Below are positions 43,170 to 52,495 of a stretch of 64,000 nt of DNA, in pieces (the first letter of the stretch is position 1; each line of letters begins with the position of its first letter). The stretch is from Microbacteriaceae bacterium. GTDB taxonomy: Bacteria; Actinomycetota; Actinomycetes; Actinomycetales; Microbacteriaceae. Made by a program: the position numbers and the translations under genes. Below the pieces are notes generated by a model. The model saw nothing but the letters and a program-made list of their open reading frames with translations, was not told the DNA's origin and made no database searches. The stretch is taken from assembly GCA_004297935.1 (NCBI GenBank), contig SCRE01000023.1:62001-126000 (forward strand). The letters run 5' to 3'.

Positions 43170-45347
43170 ATGATGAGTTATGCACGAAAACTGACCACCG
43201 GCGTCGTCGCGATCGCGACAGTGCTCGGCGGGATGGCCGCACTCGGCCAGCCCGCGAGCGCCGCGCCGGCGCAGCCCCCTGCCAGCAGCTCTGGCGGTGC
43301 CCAGACGGTGAACAGTTGCCAGCTCGCGAACGGTATCACGCACGTGATCAACCTGCAGTTCGACAACGTGCACCTCACCAGGGATGCCGCCGGGGTTCCC
43401 AGCGACCTGGAACAAATGCCGAACCTGTTCAACTTCTTGAAGCAGAACGGCGTGGTGATGGCGAACGCTCACGATGTGCTGGTGCACACCGCGACGAACT
43501 TCATCTCCAATCAGACCGGTTTATACCCGGACCGCACGGCCATCACCCAGTCGAACTCGTTCAACTACTACGACTCGGCGGGCAAGACGCATCCCGGTGT
43601 CTCGTTCGCGTATTGGACCGACCCGGTCTATGACTACACGGGCGCGAACGCCGATACGAACTACAACCTCCAATACACGGCGAACCGCGCCGACGTTCCC
43701 AACTCGACCAACGTCAATGTTCCTGCGCCGTGGGTCCCCTACACGCGCGCCGGTTGCAACGTCGGCGAGATCGGCATGAGCAACACCGTGCTGGAGAACA
43801 TCGCGACCGACATCCCGACGGTCTTCGGCGCCGGCTCGCCACAGCAGCAGGAAGCGGCGGCGAACCCGGCGAAGGCCACCGCCGATTTCGTCGGCTACGC
43901 GGTGCACTGTTCCGCGACGTCGTCGCTGTGCACGAGCGGTCAAAGCGACGTGCTGCCCGACGAACCCGGCGGTTACCACGGCTACCAGGCCCTGTTCGGC
44001 AACGCTGAAATCCAGCCTCAGATCAGCCCGTCCGGGCCGGTCGAAGCGTTGAACGGCACGCCGATCGCCGACGCGCACGGCAACGTCGGGTTCCCGGGCT
44101 TCGACTCGGAGACCGCGACCAACTCGCTCGGCTACGCGGCGCAGATGCTCGAGAACGGCGTGCAGGTGGCCAACGTGTATCTGTCCGACCTGCACAGCGA
44201 CCACACGAGCGCGAACACCGGCGACCTCGGCCCCGGTTCGCAGGTCTATGAGCAGCAGCTGAGCGACTACAACACCGCGTTCGGCCAATTCCTGACGCGG
44301 CTCGCTCGAGACGGAATCACCCCGAAGAACACTTTGTTCGCGGTGACGACCGATGAGGGCGACCACTTCTCGGGCAGCGCTGCCACTCCGGCAGGCTGCA
44401 CCGGACTGAACGGCGACTACTGCAGCTACACCACCCGGTCGGAGGTGAACGTCAACCTGCCCGGGCTGCTGGCCACACAGAAGGCCAACACGACGGCGTT
44501 CGCGATCCACTCCGACCCGGCGCCGGCTCTGTGGCTGCAGGGCAACCCCGTCCCGGCGACTCCAGCGGTGCGCACGCTGGCCCGCGACATCAGCGGGCTT
44601 TCCATCACCAACCCGCTCACCGGCGCGACGGACAAGGTGGCCACCTACATGGCCGACCCTGTCGAGGAGAAGATCCTGCACTTCGTCAGCTCAGACGCCG
44701 CCCGAACACCGACCCTGACACTGTTCTCCGGCGAAGACGAGTATGCCACCGGCGGCGCGGCGAACTGCAACGCCTCGTGTGTGTACACGTCCAACGGCTT
44801 CGCGTGGAACCACGGCGGGATCTGGCCGGACATGCAGAACATCTGGGCCGGCTACGTGGGCCCGGGCATCTCCGCGCGCGGCATCGACAGCAGCGTATGG
44901 ACCGACCAGGTCGACGTTCGACCGACGACGCTCGCACTCACCGGATTGCGCGACGACTACGCAGATGACGGCCGCGTGCTCGTGGAGATCGCGTCCCCGG
45001 CAGCACTGCCGCAGGCACTCCGCGCACACCACAACACGGTGCTGCAGCTCGGCCAGGTGTACAAGCAACTGCTCGGCTCGGCCGGCCAGTTCGCAGAGGA
45101 CACCCTGACCGCTTCGACGCACGGCCTGGAAAGCGGCAGCAGCGCCGGCGACGCGCAGTATCAGGCAACCGAGGCCACCCTGGCCCAGCTGGGCAGCCAA
45201 CGCGATCAGCTCGCCGATCAGATCGGCGGCCAGCTGCTGGGCGCCGCATTCGGCGGTCATCAGATCAGCGAGCAACTCGCCCGCGCTCAGATTGCACAGG
45301 CGCAGCAGTTGTTGCGGACCGCACACGAGTTGGCGTCCAACGGCTGA
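43170..45347 (+). CDS. Large secreted alkaline-phosphatase-superfamily protein
   Basis: A 725-residue precursor with a signal peptide (LTTGVVAIATVLGGMAALGQ, cleavage near PASA-AP). It looks like a sulfatase/phosphodiesterase-fold protein: VINLQFDNVHLTRD at the start, THSNFISNQTGLYPDRT-like VLVHTATNFISNQTGLYPD, AVTTDEGDHFSG, FAWNHGGIWPDMQNIW and DVRPTTLALTG. The last ~120 residues are Gln/Ala-rich and helical (QLGSQRDQLADQIGGQLLG). Start could be ATG 43170 or 43173. Substrate unknown; it follows another secreted phosphoesterase, hinting at a shared phosphate-scavenging role. Confidence 0.72.
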   Translation: MMSYARKLTTGVVAIATVLGGMAALGQPASAAPAQPPASSSGGAQTVNSCQLANGITHVINLQFDNVHLTRDAAGVPSDLEQMPNLFNFLKQNGVVMANAHDVLVHTATNFISNQTGLYPDRTAITQSNSFNYYDSAGKTHPGVSFAYWTDPVYDYTGANADTNYNLQYTANRADVPNSTNVNVPAPWVPYTRAGCNVGEIGMSNTVLENIATDIPTVFGAGSPQQQEAAANPAKATADFVGYAVHCSATSSLCTSGQSDVLPDEPGGYHGYQALFGNAEIQPQISPSGPVEALNGTPIADAHGNVGFPGFDSETATNSLGYAAQMLENGVQVANVYLSDLHSDHTSANTGDLGPGSQVYEQQLSDYNTAFGQFLTRLARDGITPKNTLFAVTTDEGDHFSGSAATPAGCTGLNGDYCSYTTRSEVNVNLPGLLATQKANTTAFAIHSDPAPALWLQGNPVPATPAVRTLARDISGLSITNPLTGATDKVATYMADPVEEKILHFVSSDAARTPTLTLFSGEDEYATGGAANCNASCVYTSNGFAWNHGGIWPDMQNIWAGYVGPGISARGIDSSVWTDQVDVRPTTLALTGLRDDYADDGRVLVEIASPAALPQALRAHHNTVLQLGQVYKQLLGSAGQFAEDTLTASTHGLESGSSAGDAQYQATEATLAQLGSQRDQLADQIGGQLLGAAFGGHQISEQLARAQIAQAQQLLRTAHELASNG

Positions 45348-45415
45348 CCCACCCCACCCACCCCATCCTCCGCCGAGGTGCGGGGTTCGGTCGCTTCGCG
45401 CGACAGCAAACTGGA

Positions 45416-46156
45416 ATGGGCGACCTGATGAAGCTTGGTCCGTCTCTGCACCGCGTCGGCAACGACATCATCGCCGCGTACCTGGTCGACACAGCAGACG
45501 GGGTGCTGCTCGTCGATGCCGGCCTGGCAGGGCAGTGGCGCGACCTCACGACCGAGCTGGCAAGCCTGGGCCGGTCCGTTGACGACATCCGCGCCGTGAT
45601 CCTCACTCACGGCGACACCGACCACATCGGCTTCGCCGAACGGCTGCGGCGGGATCACGGAGTGCCGATCTATGTACACGAAGCGGATGCCGCCCGGGCC
45701 CGCGGCGAGATCACGTCGAAGGCCGCGTGGGGGAAGATGAAGCCGGGTGCGACCGCGCGGTTCCTCTGGTACGCGATGCGGAAGGGCGGGCTGCGCACGA
45801 CGCATCCGAAGGAGGTCGTGCCGGTGCACGACGACCAGGTGCTGGAGCTGCCCGGCACGCCCCGCGTCATCGCGCTGCCGGGGCACTCGCCGGGAAGCAT
45901 CGCCGTGCACGTGCCTGTTGCCGACGCGATCTTCGTCGGTGACGCGCTCACCACTCGGCACGTTCTCACCGGTCGGGTCGGACCGCAGCCCGCGCCCTTC
46001 ACCGACGATCCTGCGCAGGCACTCGCTTCGCTCGGCCGCCTGGAGAAGATCCAGGCGACGTGGGTACTCCCGGGGCATGGCGCTCCCTGGAACGGTGGCG
46101 TCCAGAAGGCGGTCGAGGCGGTGCTGGCTGCGGCCAGGGCGACTCCGAGCACCTGA
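45416..46156 (+). CDS. MBL-fold metallo-hydrolase
   Basis: Metallo-beta-lactamase superfamily hydrolase, 246 residues. Metal ligands are visible in ILTHGDTDHIGF (H-x-D-x-D-H form), LPGHSPGSIAVHV, FVGDALTT and LPGHGAPW. Substrate unknown; related actinobacterial proteins are annotated as generic thioesterase- or lactonase-like. An internal ATG at 45428 (MKLGPSLHRVG) has GGAATGGGCG upstream and may be the real start. It is convergent with the permease gene that follows. Confidence 0.85.
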   Translation: MGDLMKLGPSLHRVGNDIIAAYLVDTADGVLLVDAGLAGQWRDLTTELASLGRSVDDIRAVILTHGDTDHIGFAERLRRDHGVPIYVHEADAARARGEITSKAAWGKMKPGATARFLWYAMRKGGLRTTHPKEVVPVHDDQVLELPGTPRVIALPGHSPGSIAVHVPVADAIFVGDALTTRHVLTGRVGPQPAPFTDDPAQALASLGRLEKIQATWVLPGHGAPWNGGVQKAVEAVLAAARATPST

Positions 46157-46222
46157 CGCCCGGCGCCGCTGCGGTCTCCGGGCGGCGCGGAACGACCGTC
46201 GACCCACCCGGCCTGCGCCCGG

Positions 46223-47722
46223 CTACTGGGGGTGTGCGCCGACCGGCACCTCCGCAAGACCCTCGGAGTGAGTGAGCAGCTCCCCCGCACGCGCGGCGGC
46301 ACCGGGCCGCGCAAGCACCACGACGATGTCCACGACCAGCCAGCCGATCGCCAGCCCGGGACCCCACCAGGCTGCACCCACCGGGAACGGATAGATGTTG
46401 CGCACAAGCGTATAACCCAGCACGATCAGGCCGAGCACAGGAATCACGATCTCCCAGGCGCGCACACGCCGCTCGCCGCTGAAGAACAGCAGGCGGATTG
46501 CGCCGATCGTCGCCAGCACATAGGCGACCAGCAGGATCAGTGTGCCGGCCGTGCCCGACGCGATGAACAGGTCGCTCGGATTTCCGTGCATGCCGAACCA
46601 GGTGATGGCGATCGCCAGATAGATCGCAATCGACACCGCCCCGACCGCCCTGCCCGGCACGCCGTGCTTGACCGAAACCGCTTTGAGCGATGCCGGGCCG
46701 AGCCCGTCGCGCGACAGCGCAAAAACCAGGCGCGATGCCCCGACGACGGAGGCCAGCGCACACGCCACAGCGCTGATCGTTGCGCCGAGCGTGATCACAT
46801 GGCCCAGCCAGGCCGCAACGTATTCGGTGCTGAGGTCCCCCACCAGCGAACCGGAGGTCGTGAACGCCTTGATTCCGGCCGATCCAGCCCCGAAACCCAT
46901 CACCTCGACCGCAGTGACGACGACGAAGTAGACACCGCCGAAGATCGCCGTGCCGAGGATCGCACGTGGAATGTCCTTGCGCGGTTTCTTGGCCTCCTCA
47001 CCGAGCGTCGCGGCGGCTTCGAACCCGGCGAACGACAGGAAGCCGAAGACGACGCCGAGGAAGACATCCGAAATATCGGTGCCCGGTGCGACCGTGAAGA
47101 CACTCAGATCGAAGCTGCGCCCCTGCGGTGCCGTGCCGTTGAGCAACTTGACCAGGATCACGATCGTCACGATCAGGATCAGCGCGACGGTCACGGACTC
47201 GATGATCAGCAGCAGACGGGTGCCGCCCTTCGCCGGCTGCGTCGCGAGGAACCAGACCAGCGCCAGCAGCACGCCGCCGATCAGGAAGCCGAGCCAGAGC
47301 GGCGCGCCTTTCCAGATGCCGAGGGTGCTGATCTCGTTGGTCAAGAAGATGCCCGCGGCCATCGTGGTCACGCAGCCGAAGAACATGTAGGTGCCGGCCA
47401 TCGCCCAGCCGCTGAATGCGCCGGCCCGCGGACCGAGTGTGGCGCCGACGAAGCCGTAGACGGAGCCGGAGTGGTTGAACCGTTGGCACAATCGTACGAA
47501 CGTGTAGGCGATCAGCAGCACGCCGAAGGTCGCGAGCGCGAAGGTGAGCGGCACCGCGCGCCCGACCAACAGTGCCGTGCCCTGCGGGTTGATGTTGACG
47601 GCCATCGACGGGGCCATCAGCGCCACCGACACACCGATCGCCTCCCAGATGCTGAGATTGCGGCGCAACTTCGGTGCGTCGGGGCTCTCCAGTTCCGACT
47701 GCACCAGGGGCAGATCATCCAT
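46223..47722 (-). CDS. APC family amino acid/amine permease
   Basis: Twelve-helix transporter of the amino acid-polyamine-organocation superfamily, 499 residues, with LSIWEAIGVSVALMAPSMAV at the start, FSFAGFEAAATLGEEAKKP-type segment (FAGFEAAATLGEEAKKPRKD) and ASRLVFALSRDGLGP. Gene order places it after an amidohydrolase and a glutamine synthetase-like ligase on the same strand, so it likely imports the amine processed by them. Confidence 0.88.
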   Translation of the reverse strand: MDDLPLVQSELESPDAPKLRRNLSIWEAIGVSVALMAPSMAVNINPQGTALLVGRAVPLTFALATFGVLLIAYTFVRLCQRFNHSGSVYGFVGATLGPRAGAFSGWAMAGTYMFFGCVTTMAAGIFLTNEISTLGIWKGAPLWLGFLIGGVLLALVWFLATQPAKGGTRLLLIIESVTVALILIVTIVILVKLLNGTAPQGRSFDLSVFTVAPGTDISDVFLGVVFGFLSFAGFEAAATLGEEAKKPRKDIPRAILGTAIFGGVYFVVVTAVEVMGFGAGSAGIKAFTTSGSLVGDLSTEYVAAWLGHVITLGATISAVACALASVVGASRLVFALSRDGLGPASLKAVSVKHGVPGRAVGAVSIAIYLAIAITWFGMHGNPSDLFIASGTAGTLILLVAYVLATIGAIRLLFFSGERRVRAWEIVIPVLGLIVLGYTLVRNIYPFPVGAAWWGPGLAIGWLVVDIVVVLARPGAAARAGELLTHSEGLAEVPVGAHPQ

Positions 47723-47755
47723 GCGCGTTCCTCACTTCGTTGTTGTGGATAGGGC

Positions 47756-48925
47756 TCATAACCGGTACGCCCGCCGCGCGTTGCCGGCCGCGACGGCCTC
47801 GACGATGCGCAACGCGTCGGATACGGACCACTGGTCGTCTGCGACCCAGTCGCCGATCACCGTCTGCATGGCATTGCGCCAGAGTCGCGCGCCGAGGTAG
47901 TGCAGTTCGGCCGGCCCCCAGGCGTCCGACGAGTACAGGATCTTGGAGAACGGGGCCATCTCGAACGACCGTGCGACGAGTGCGGTCGACGCCGCTCCGA
48001 GGTAGTTCAGGGCGAGCCCGACGTCGAGGTAGACGTTCGCGAACGCCTGCGCCAGGTAGCCGGCCTCGCGCTCGAACGGATAGCAGTGCAGCAGGAACAC
48101 CGGAACGCGCTGCACCTGCGGCATCCGCAGAAGATCGAGCAGCAGAAGCGGGTTGGTGCGGTCGAGGTCGAGATCACGATCGCCGAACCCGACGTGCAGT
48201 TGCAGGGGCAGCGATTGCTCGACGGCGGCATGGATGATGAACGCGAGCAGCGTCGGGTCTGCCAGGCGGGGCGCTGCCTGCTCTGCTGGGGCTGCGTACA
48301 GCGCGGCATGCCAGGCGTCGGCTGCACGTTGCACCGCGGCATCGGCGGGACGCGACCAGTCGATGTCGAAGCCGGTTCGATAGGCGATCACACTCTTGAC
48401 ACCGACCGCCCCCGGAGCGGAGCCGTGCGCCGCGACCCGCTCGGTCAACGCCACGCGATAGCGCTCGGCGAAGTCGCCGGCGGATGCCACGATGAGCTCC
48501 TCTGCGATCGTCTCCAGTCGCACGACCTCCCGGCTCGGCACCCCTCCGGACAGGGCCGTGATCTCGGCGATGCCGAGAATCTCGTCGCCACCGAATCCGG
48601 TGTCCACGATCCAGGTGCCGACCCCGGCGGCACTCAGAAAGCGCCGGGTGGTCTCGGTTTCGCCGAGAGCGTCCCGGCGGTCCCAGTACGCATCCGGCTC
48701 CGCGTGGTTGGGCAGATCGAGCAACGGGGCGCACCAGCGGCGCACAGCGAATCCGAGCTGACTGTCGAACGGTGCCATCCAATCGGGTAGCGGGTCGGTG
48801 CTGGCCTCGTTGAGCCCGTTCTCGAACCGTGCGCGCGGGCCATCGTCACGGAACGCACCATGCGCATGATGGTCGACGAGCACCACCCGTTCGATCAGGT
48901 CGCGAACCCCGTCGGCCGCGCTCAT
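47756..48925 (-). CDS. Amidohydrolase family protein (FluG N-terminal-like)
   Basis: TIM-barrel metal-dependent hydrolase, 389 residues, with VDHHAHGAF near the N-terminus (HxH), LQLHVGFGDRDLDLD, FLLHCYPFEREAGYLAQ and LYSSDAWGPAELHYLGA. Such proteins are found fused or adjacent to glutamine synthetase-like ligases (as in FluG), where they may hydrolyse gamma-glutamyl amides. ATG at 48925 overlaps the ligase stop (ATGA), so the pair is co-translated. Confidence 0.85.
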   Translation of the reverse strand: MSAADGVRDLIERVVLVDHHAHGAFRDDGPRARFENGLNEASTDPLPDWMAPFDSQLGFAVRRWCAPLLDLPNHAEPDAYWDRRDALGETETTRRFLSAAGVGTWIVDTGFGGDEILGIAEITALSGGVPSREVVRLETIAEELIVASAGDFAERYRVALTERVAAHGSAPGAVGVKSVIAYRTGFDIDWSRPADAAVQRAADAWHAALYAAPAEQAAPRLADPTLLAFIIHAAVEQSLPLQLHVGFGDRDLDLDRTNPLLLLDLLRMPQVQRVPVFLLHCYPFEREAGYLAQAFANVYLDVGLALNYLGAASTALVARSFEMAPFSKILYSSDAWGPAELHYLGARLWRNAMQTVIGDWVADDQWSVSDALRIVEAVAAGNARRAYRL

Positions 48926-50298
48926 CAGATGGACCAAGCGAATCGGAATGCCTCGGTCAGCTCCTCAGCCGACGAGGAGCCGTACGCATCGATCTCGTGC
49001 CTACGCACCGCGATCACGTTGTCGACGATGTCCGCGCCGAGCAGTTCGACGGCCAACTGCGATTCGGCGAACGCCGCGATGATCTCGCTCTGATCGGATG
49101 CGAGTAGGTTCACTCCCGCTGCGGCCTTCTGCTCGTCGGTCAGGACGAGTGGATTGACGTCGATTTCGGCAGGGAGCGGTGTGCCCCGGGTGATGCCTCG
49201 GAGTGCGGCGCCGAGCACGGCAGCAGACGACAGATACGGGTTCGCTGACGGGTCGATGCTCTTGACCTCGACATTGGCACCGCGTGGATTGGCGTCGCCT
49301 GCTGAGAGGAACCGAACGGCAGCTTCCCGGTTCTCCATCCCCCAGCAGGCGAATGCGCCCGACCAGTAGCCGGGCTGCAACCTCGAACCGGAAAGAACGG
49401 ACCCGGTCAACACGGCCTCGATATGCGGGAGCGCCTCGATCACGCCGCCGATCGCGGCACCGCCGTCCGCGGTGATGCCGTGCGGTCCGTCGCCGCCGGA
49501 GAACAGCGGGTTGCCGCCGCGTGTGAAGGAGAAGTGCAGGTGGGCACCGTTTCCGCCGCCGCCGACGAACGGGAACGGCGAGAACGAGGCGAGGAGTCCG
49601 TGCCTGCGCGCCACCCGCGAGACGAGCAGGCGGGCCAGCATGACGGCATCCGCCGCGTCGAGCGGGCTCGCGGGCGGCAGCGAGAACTCGAACTGGCCGC
49701 GGGCGTATTCGGCGTGCAGCTGCTCGATCCCGAGCCCGGCCGCCTCTGCCGCGGCGAGCAGGTCATGAACATACGCCTCGTGGTCCAGGAGGGGGCCGAA
49801 GCCGTAGGGGGTCCAGTGGGCGCGGGAGAACGGCGCGCCGTCCGCACCGGTCAGAGTGAATTCCAGCTCGTGCCCGACGCGTGCCTGAATGCCCGCGACC
49901 TGCAACCGGGACTGCACCTTGCGGAGCAGCCCGCGCGAGCAGGTCGGCGACGGGTCGCCGTCTTGGTCGAAGATCTCGACAGGCGCCCACGCCGTGCCGC
50001 CGTCGAGCACACGGAGGGCATCCGTGTCGAGTCGCAACCGCAGGTCGCCGACCACGCCGACGCTGTCGGTGAAGGCGATGATCCCGTCGATGCAGAAGAC
50101 GTTCCAGGTGGGCGATGCGCCGAGCCCGGCCGCGTGGAACGTGCCGAGCCGGTCCAGGGGCACGCTCTTCGCGAGCGCGATGCCGGCCGAGTTGCAGATC
50201 GAGCCGACAACGAGCTCCACGCCTTCGCCGGCCAATTGATCGCGCAGTTCGGCGATTTCCTCGGTCGAGTGAACGGGAAGCGCTTCGGCAGTCGACAT
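48925..50298 (-). CDS. Glutamine synthetase-like ligase (gamma-glutamyl amine synthetase type)
   Basis: ATP-dependent glutamate-amine ligase, 457 residues, with GS landmarks: GHELEFTLTG and QFEFSLPPAS (metal Glu), GGGGNGAHLHFSF (His), GMENREAAVRF and EVKSIDPSANPYLSSA (Arg/Asp). The N-terminal part is divergent from GlnA and there is no adenylylation Tyr segment, pointing to PuuA/IpuC-like enzymes that glutamylate amines. With the APC permease and amidohydrolase it suggests import, gamma-glutamylation and processing of an unknown amine. Confidence 0.85.
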   Translation of the reverse strand: MSTAEALPVHSTEEIAELRDQLAGEGVELVVGSICNSAGIALAKSVPLDRLGTFHAAGLGASPTWNVFCIDGIIAFTDSVGVVGDLRLRLDTDALRVLDGGTAWAPVEIFDQDGDPSPTCSRGLLRKVQSRLQVAGIQARVGHELEFTLTGADGAPFSRAHWTPYGFGPLLDHEAYVHDLLAAAEAAGLGIEQLHAEYARGQFEFSLPPASPLDAADAVMLARLLVSRVARRHGLLASFSPFPFVGGGGNGAHLHFSFTRGGNPLFSGGDGPHGITADGGAAIGGVIEALPHIEAVLTGSVLSGSRLQPGYWSGAFACWGMENREAAVRFLSAGDANPRGANVEVKSIDPSANPYLSSAAVLGAALRGITRGTPLPAEIDVNPLVLTDEQKAAAGVNLLASDQSEIIAAFAESQLAVELLGADIVDNVIAVRRHEIDAYGSSSAEELTEAFRFAWSI

Positions 50299-50416
50299 AG
50301 CGATATCGTGGCAGATAATTGTGTCGACGTCATTACGAATTTGAAATCTTTGCTTGATATGTTGCTTTTGTTACAGCAAGTTGCCGAGCATGACGGTTCG
50401 GCCGGAAAGGCATCCC

Positions 50417-51274
50417 ATGTGCAGACTTCTCGGATACGCCTCCGCACACCCCTGCACGACGGAGTCCATTCTCGGAGGCACGCAGAGCGCCGTGTTCCAG
50501 GACATGGCGGTGCTCCACAAGGACGGCTGGGGCAATGTGCGGCTGGACGACAGTACCCAGCCAGCGACATTGAAGGCCGTGCGCTCCCCCGAGTCGGGCA
50601 TCCACGATGAGCAGTTGACGGACGTGCTCACCGGGCAGGCGTCACGTGCGCAGATCACGCACTTACGCATGGCAACCGACGGCATGGCGTGCGAGCCGCA
50701 GAACACGCATCCGTTCGTGGCCAACGGGCTGGCGTTCGCCCACAACGGCGGCCTGGCCCCGCTCGAGCTGCTCGAGCAACGCATCGCGCCTGAGGTCGCC
50801 GCGCAACTGATGGGCGACACAGACAGCGAGCGCTACTTCGCCGTGATCCGCACCGCCGTCGCTCGCAATGCCGCCGCATCGGGGCTCGGCCTCGTCGATG
50901 CGGTACAGGCCGCGGTGCACGAGCTGCGACCGCTGTTCCCGCACGCCAGCATGAACGCACTGCTGCTCTCGCCGACGCATCTGATCGCGATCCACGCCAA
51001 CCAGGGCGCGAAGATCCCGAACGAGGACTTCGACGCGAGCGGGTTGAGTGAGGCCGAACTGCCGATGGACCATCGCACCGCCTACTACCTGATGCGCCAG
51101 AAGCGCCTGGACGACGGCACGATCGTCTTCGCCTCATCCGGCCTCGACATCATCGGTTGGGAGCCGCTGGCGCCTGAGACGATCGTCTCCGTCGATCTGC
51201 ACACCCTGGAATCGGAGACCCGCGCGATCGCCGACGAACCTCGCACGGCCGACGCGGCGCGCAGCGTCGCATGA
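50417..51274 (+). CDS. Class II glutamine amidotransferase
   Basis: N-terminal nucleophile amidohydrolase, 285 residues. Met1 removal exposes Cys2 (MCRLLGYASAHPC), and THLRMATDGMACEPQNTHPF, FAHNGGL and GDTDSERYFAVI complete the glutaminase site. It has no synthase domain, like YafJ/EgtC-type proteins, which hydrolyse gamma-glutamyl compounds. Divergent from the glutamine synthetase-like ligase, so it may remove the glutamyl group in the same pathway (inference). AAAGG precedes the ATG at 50417. Overlaps the RpiR gene by 4 nt. Confidence 0.87.
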   Translation: MCRLLGYASAHPCTTESILGGTQSAVFQDMAVLHKDGWGNVRLDDSTQPATLKAVRSPESGIHDEQLTDVLTGQASRAQITHLRMATDGMACEPQNTHPFVANGLAFAHNGGLAPLELLEQRIAPEVAAQLMGDTDSERYFAVIRTAVARNAAASGLGLVDAVQAAVHELRPLFPHASMNALLLSPTHLIAIHANQGAKIPNEDFDASGLSEAELPMDHRTAYYLMRQKRLDDGTIVFASSGLDIIGWEPLAPETIVSVDLHTLESETRAIADEPRTADAARSVA

Positions 51275-52275
51275 ACGCGGCAGCGGATCCGGGGGCTGCA
51301 TCTCTGGATGCTGCGGGTTCGAATGCCGCTCCGGTTCCGGACGCTGCCCCGCCTCCAGACGCTGCCCTGCCTCCGTCTCCGGACGCTGCCCCGACAGCGG
51401 ATGCTGCCGCCCGGGTCTCCGAGCTGATCGCCGACCGCCTGACCGCCCTGAGCCCCGCCGAGCGGCGCGTCGCCCGTGCGCTGCTTGCGGACTACCCGAG
51501 CGCCGGGTTGCGCACAGTGGCAGCGCTAGCCGACGACGCCGGTGTGAGCGCGCCGAGCGTTGTGCGCTTCAGCGTGGCGCTCGGGTTCGACAGTTTCCGC
51601 GAGTTGCAAGCGTCGCTGCGCAACGAACTGCGCTTGCACAATCATGGACCGCTGGCAAAGATGCCGTGGAACGCAGAGCCTGGCTCCGAATCCGAACTGC
51701 TGGCAGGGCGCGCCCACACCCTAGTGACGCGAGCGCTCGCGTCGCTGGAGGCCATTCCCCCCACTGAGCTCGAGGCCGCGATCGAGCTGCTGTCCACGCC
51801 GGGTAGACCGCTGGTCATCTTCGGAGGTCGGTTCAGCGGGGTGCTCGCCCAGCACCTCACCACCAGCCTAGAGCAGGTGCGTGAGCGCGTACGGCTGATG
51901 CTCGACCCATTCGGCGGCGACCTCGGCCAGCTCGTCGACGTGACACAGAAGACGGTTTGCCTGATCTTCGATTTCCACCGCTACCAGGCCAGCGCCGTGC
52001 GTCTGGCAGAGCTCGCGAAGTTGCGTGGTGCAACCGTTCTGCTCGTCACCGATGAGCGACTCTCGCCTGCAGCGGCCTCCGCCGATGTCGTGCTGCCGAT
52101 CTCCGTGGATGCCCCGTCCCCGTTCTACAGTCTCGTCGGCGCTCTCATGCTGACGGAGTTGCTTGTCGTGCCCGTTGTGCAACGGCTCGGTGAGAGGAGC
52201 GAACTGCGGATCAGCCGCTGGGATGCAATTCGTTCAGAAGAGCTGGTCGCCGAAGACGACGGGCCCACTGTCTGA
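51271..52275 (+). CDS. MurR/RpiR family transcriptional regulator with SIS domain
   Basis: A 334-residue regulator. After a 45-residue Ala/Pro/Asp repeat tail (PDAAPPPDAALPPSPDAAPT, from near-tandem DNA repeats at about 51300-51410) comes an RpiR helix-turn-helix (SPAERRVARALLADYPSAGL, GVSAPSVVRFSVALGF) and a sugar isomerase (SIS) domain (PLVIFGGRFSGVLAQHLTT, ATVLLVTDERLSPAAASADV). Coupled to the amidotransferase gene, so probably the regulator of the amine cluster. Confidence 0.88.
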   Translation: MNAAADPGAASLDAAGSNAAPVPDAAPPPDAALPPSPDAAPTADAAARVSELIADRLTALSPAERRVARALLADYPSAGLRTVAALADDAGVSAPSVVRFSVALGFDSFRELQASLRNELRLHNHGPLAKMPWNAEPGSESELLAGRAHTLVTRALASLEAIPPTELEAAIELLSTPGRPLVIFGGRFSGVLAQHLTTSLEQVRERVRLMLDPFGGDLGQLVDVTQKTVCLIFDFHRYQASAVRLAELAKLRGATVLLVTDERLSPAAASADVVLPISVDAPSPFYSLVGALMLTELLVVPVVQRLGERSELRISRWDAIRSEELVAEDDGPTV

Positions 52276-52495
52276 GGTCGAGCTGCGTGTGGATCCTTGA
52301 ATCCCGTGCGAGAGCGGCCAGTCAGATTCTGTCGACTTGGCATGCCTGATGACACCGCTCGAATACAAGGTCATAATGAAGACGAAATCTGTCACCCTGG
52401 CAGCGCAACACAACGAGTCAACCGGAACGTCAGCACTCGGCGGGGGGTGCGACGTCGACACTCCGGTCACGTCTGATCGAGGAGTGTGACACCTC

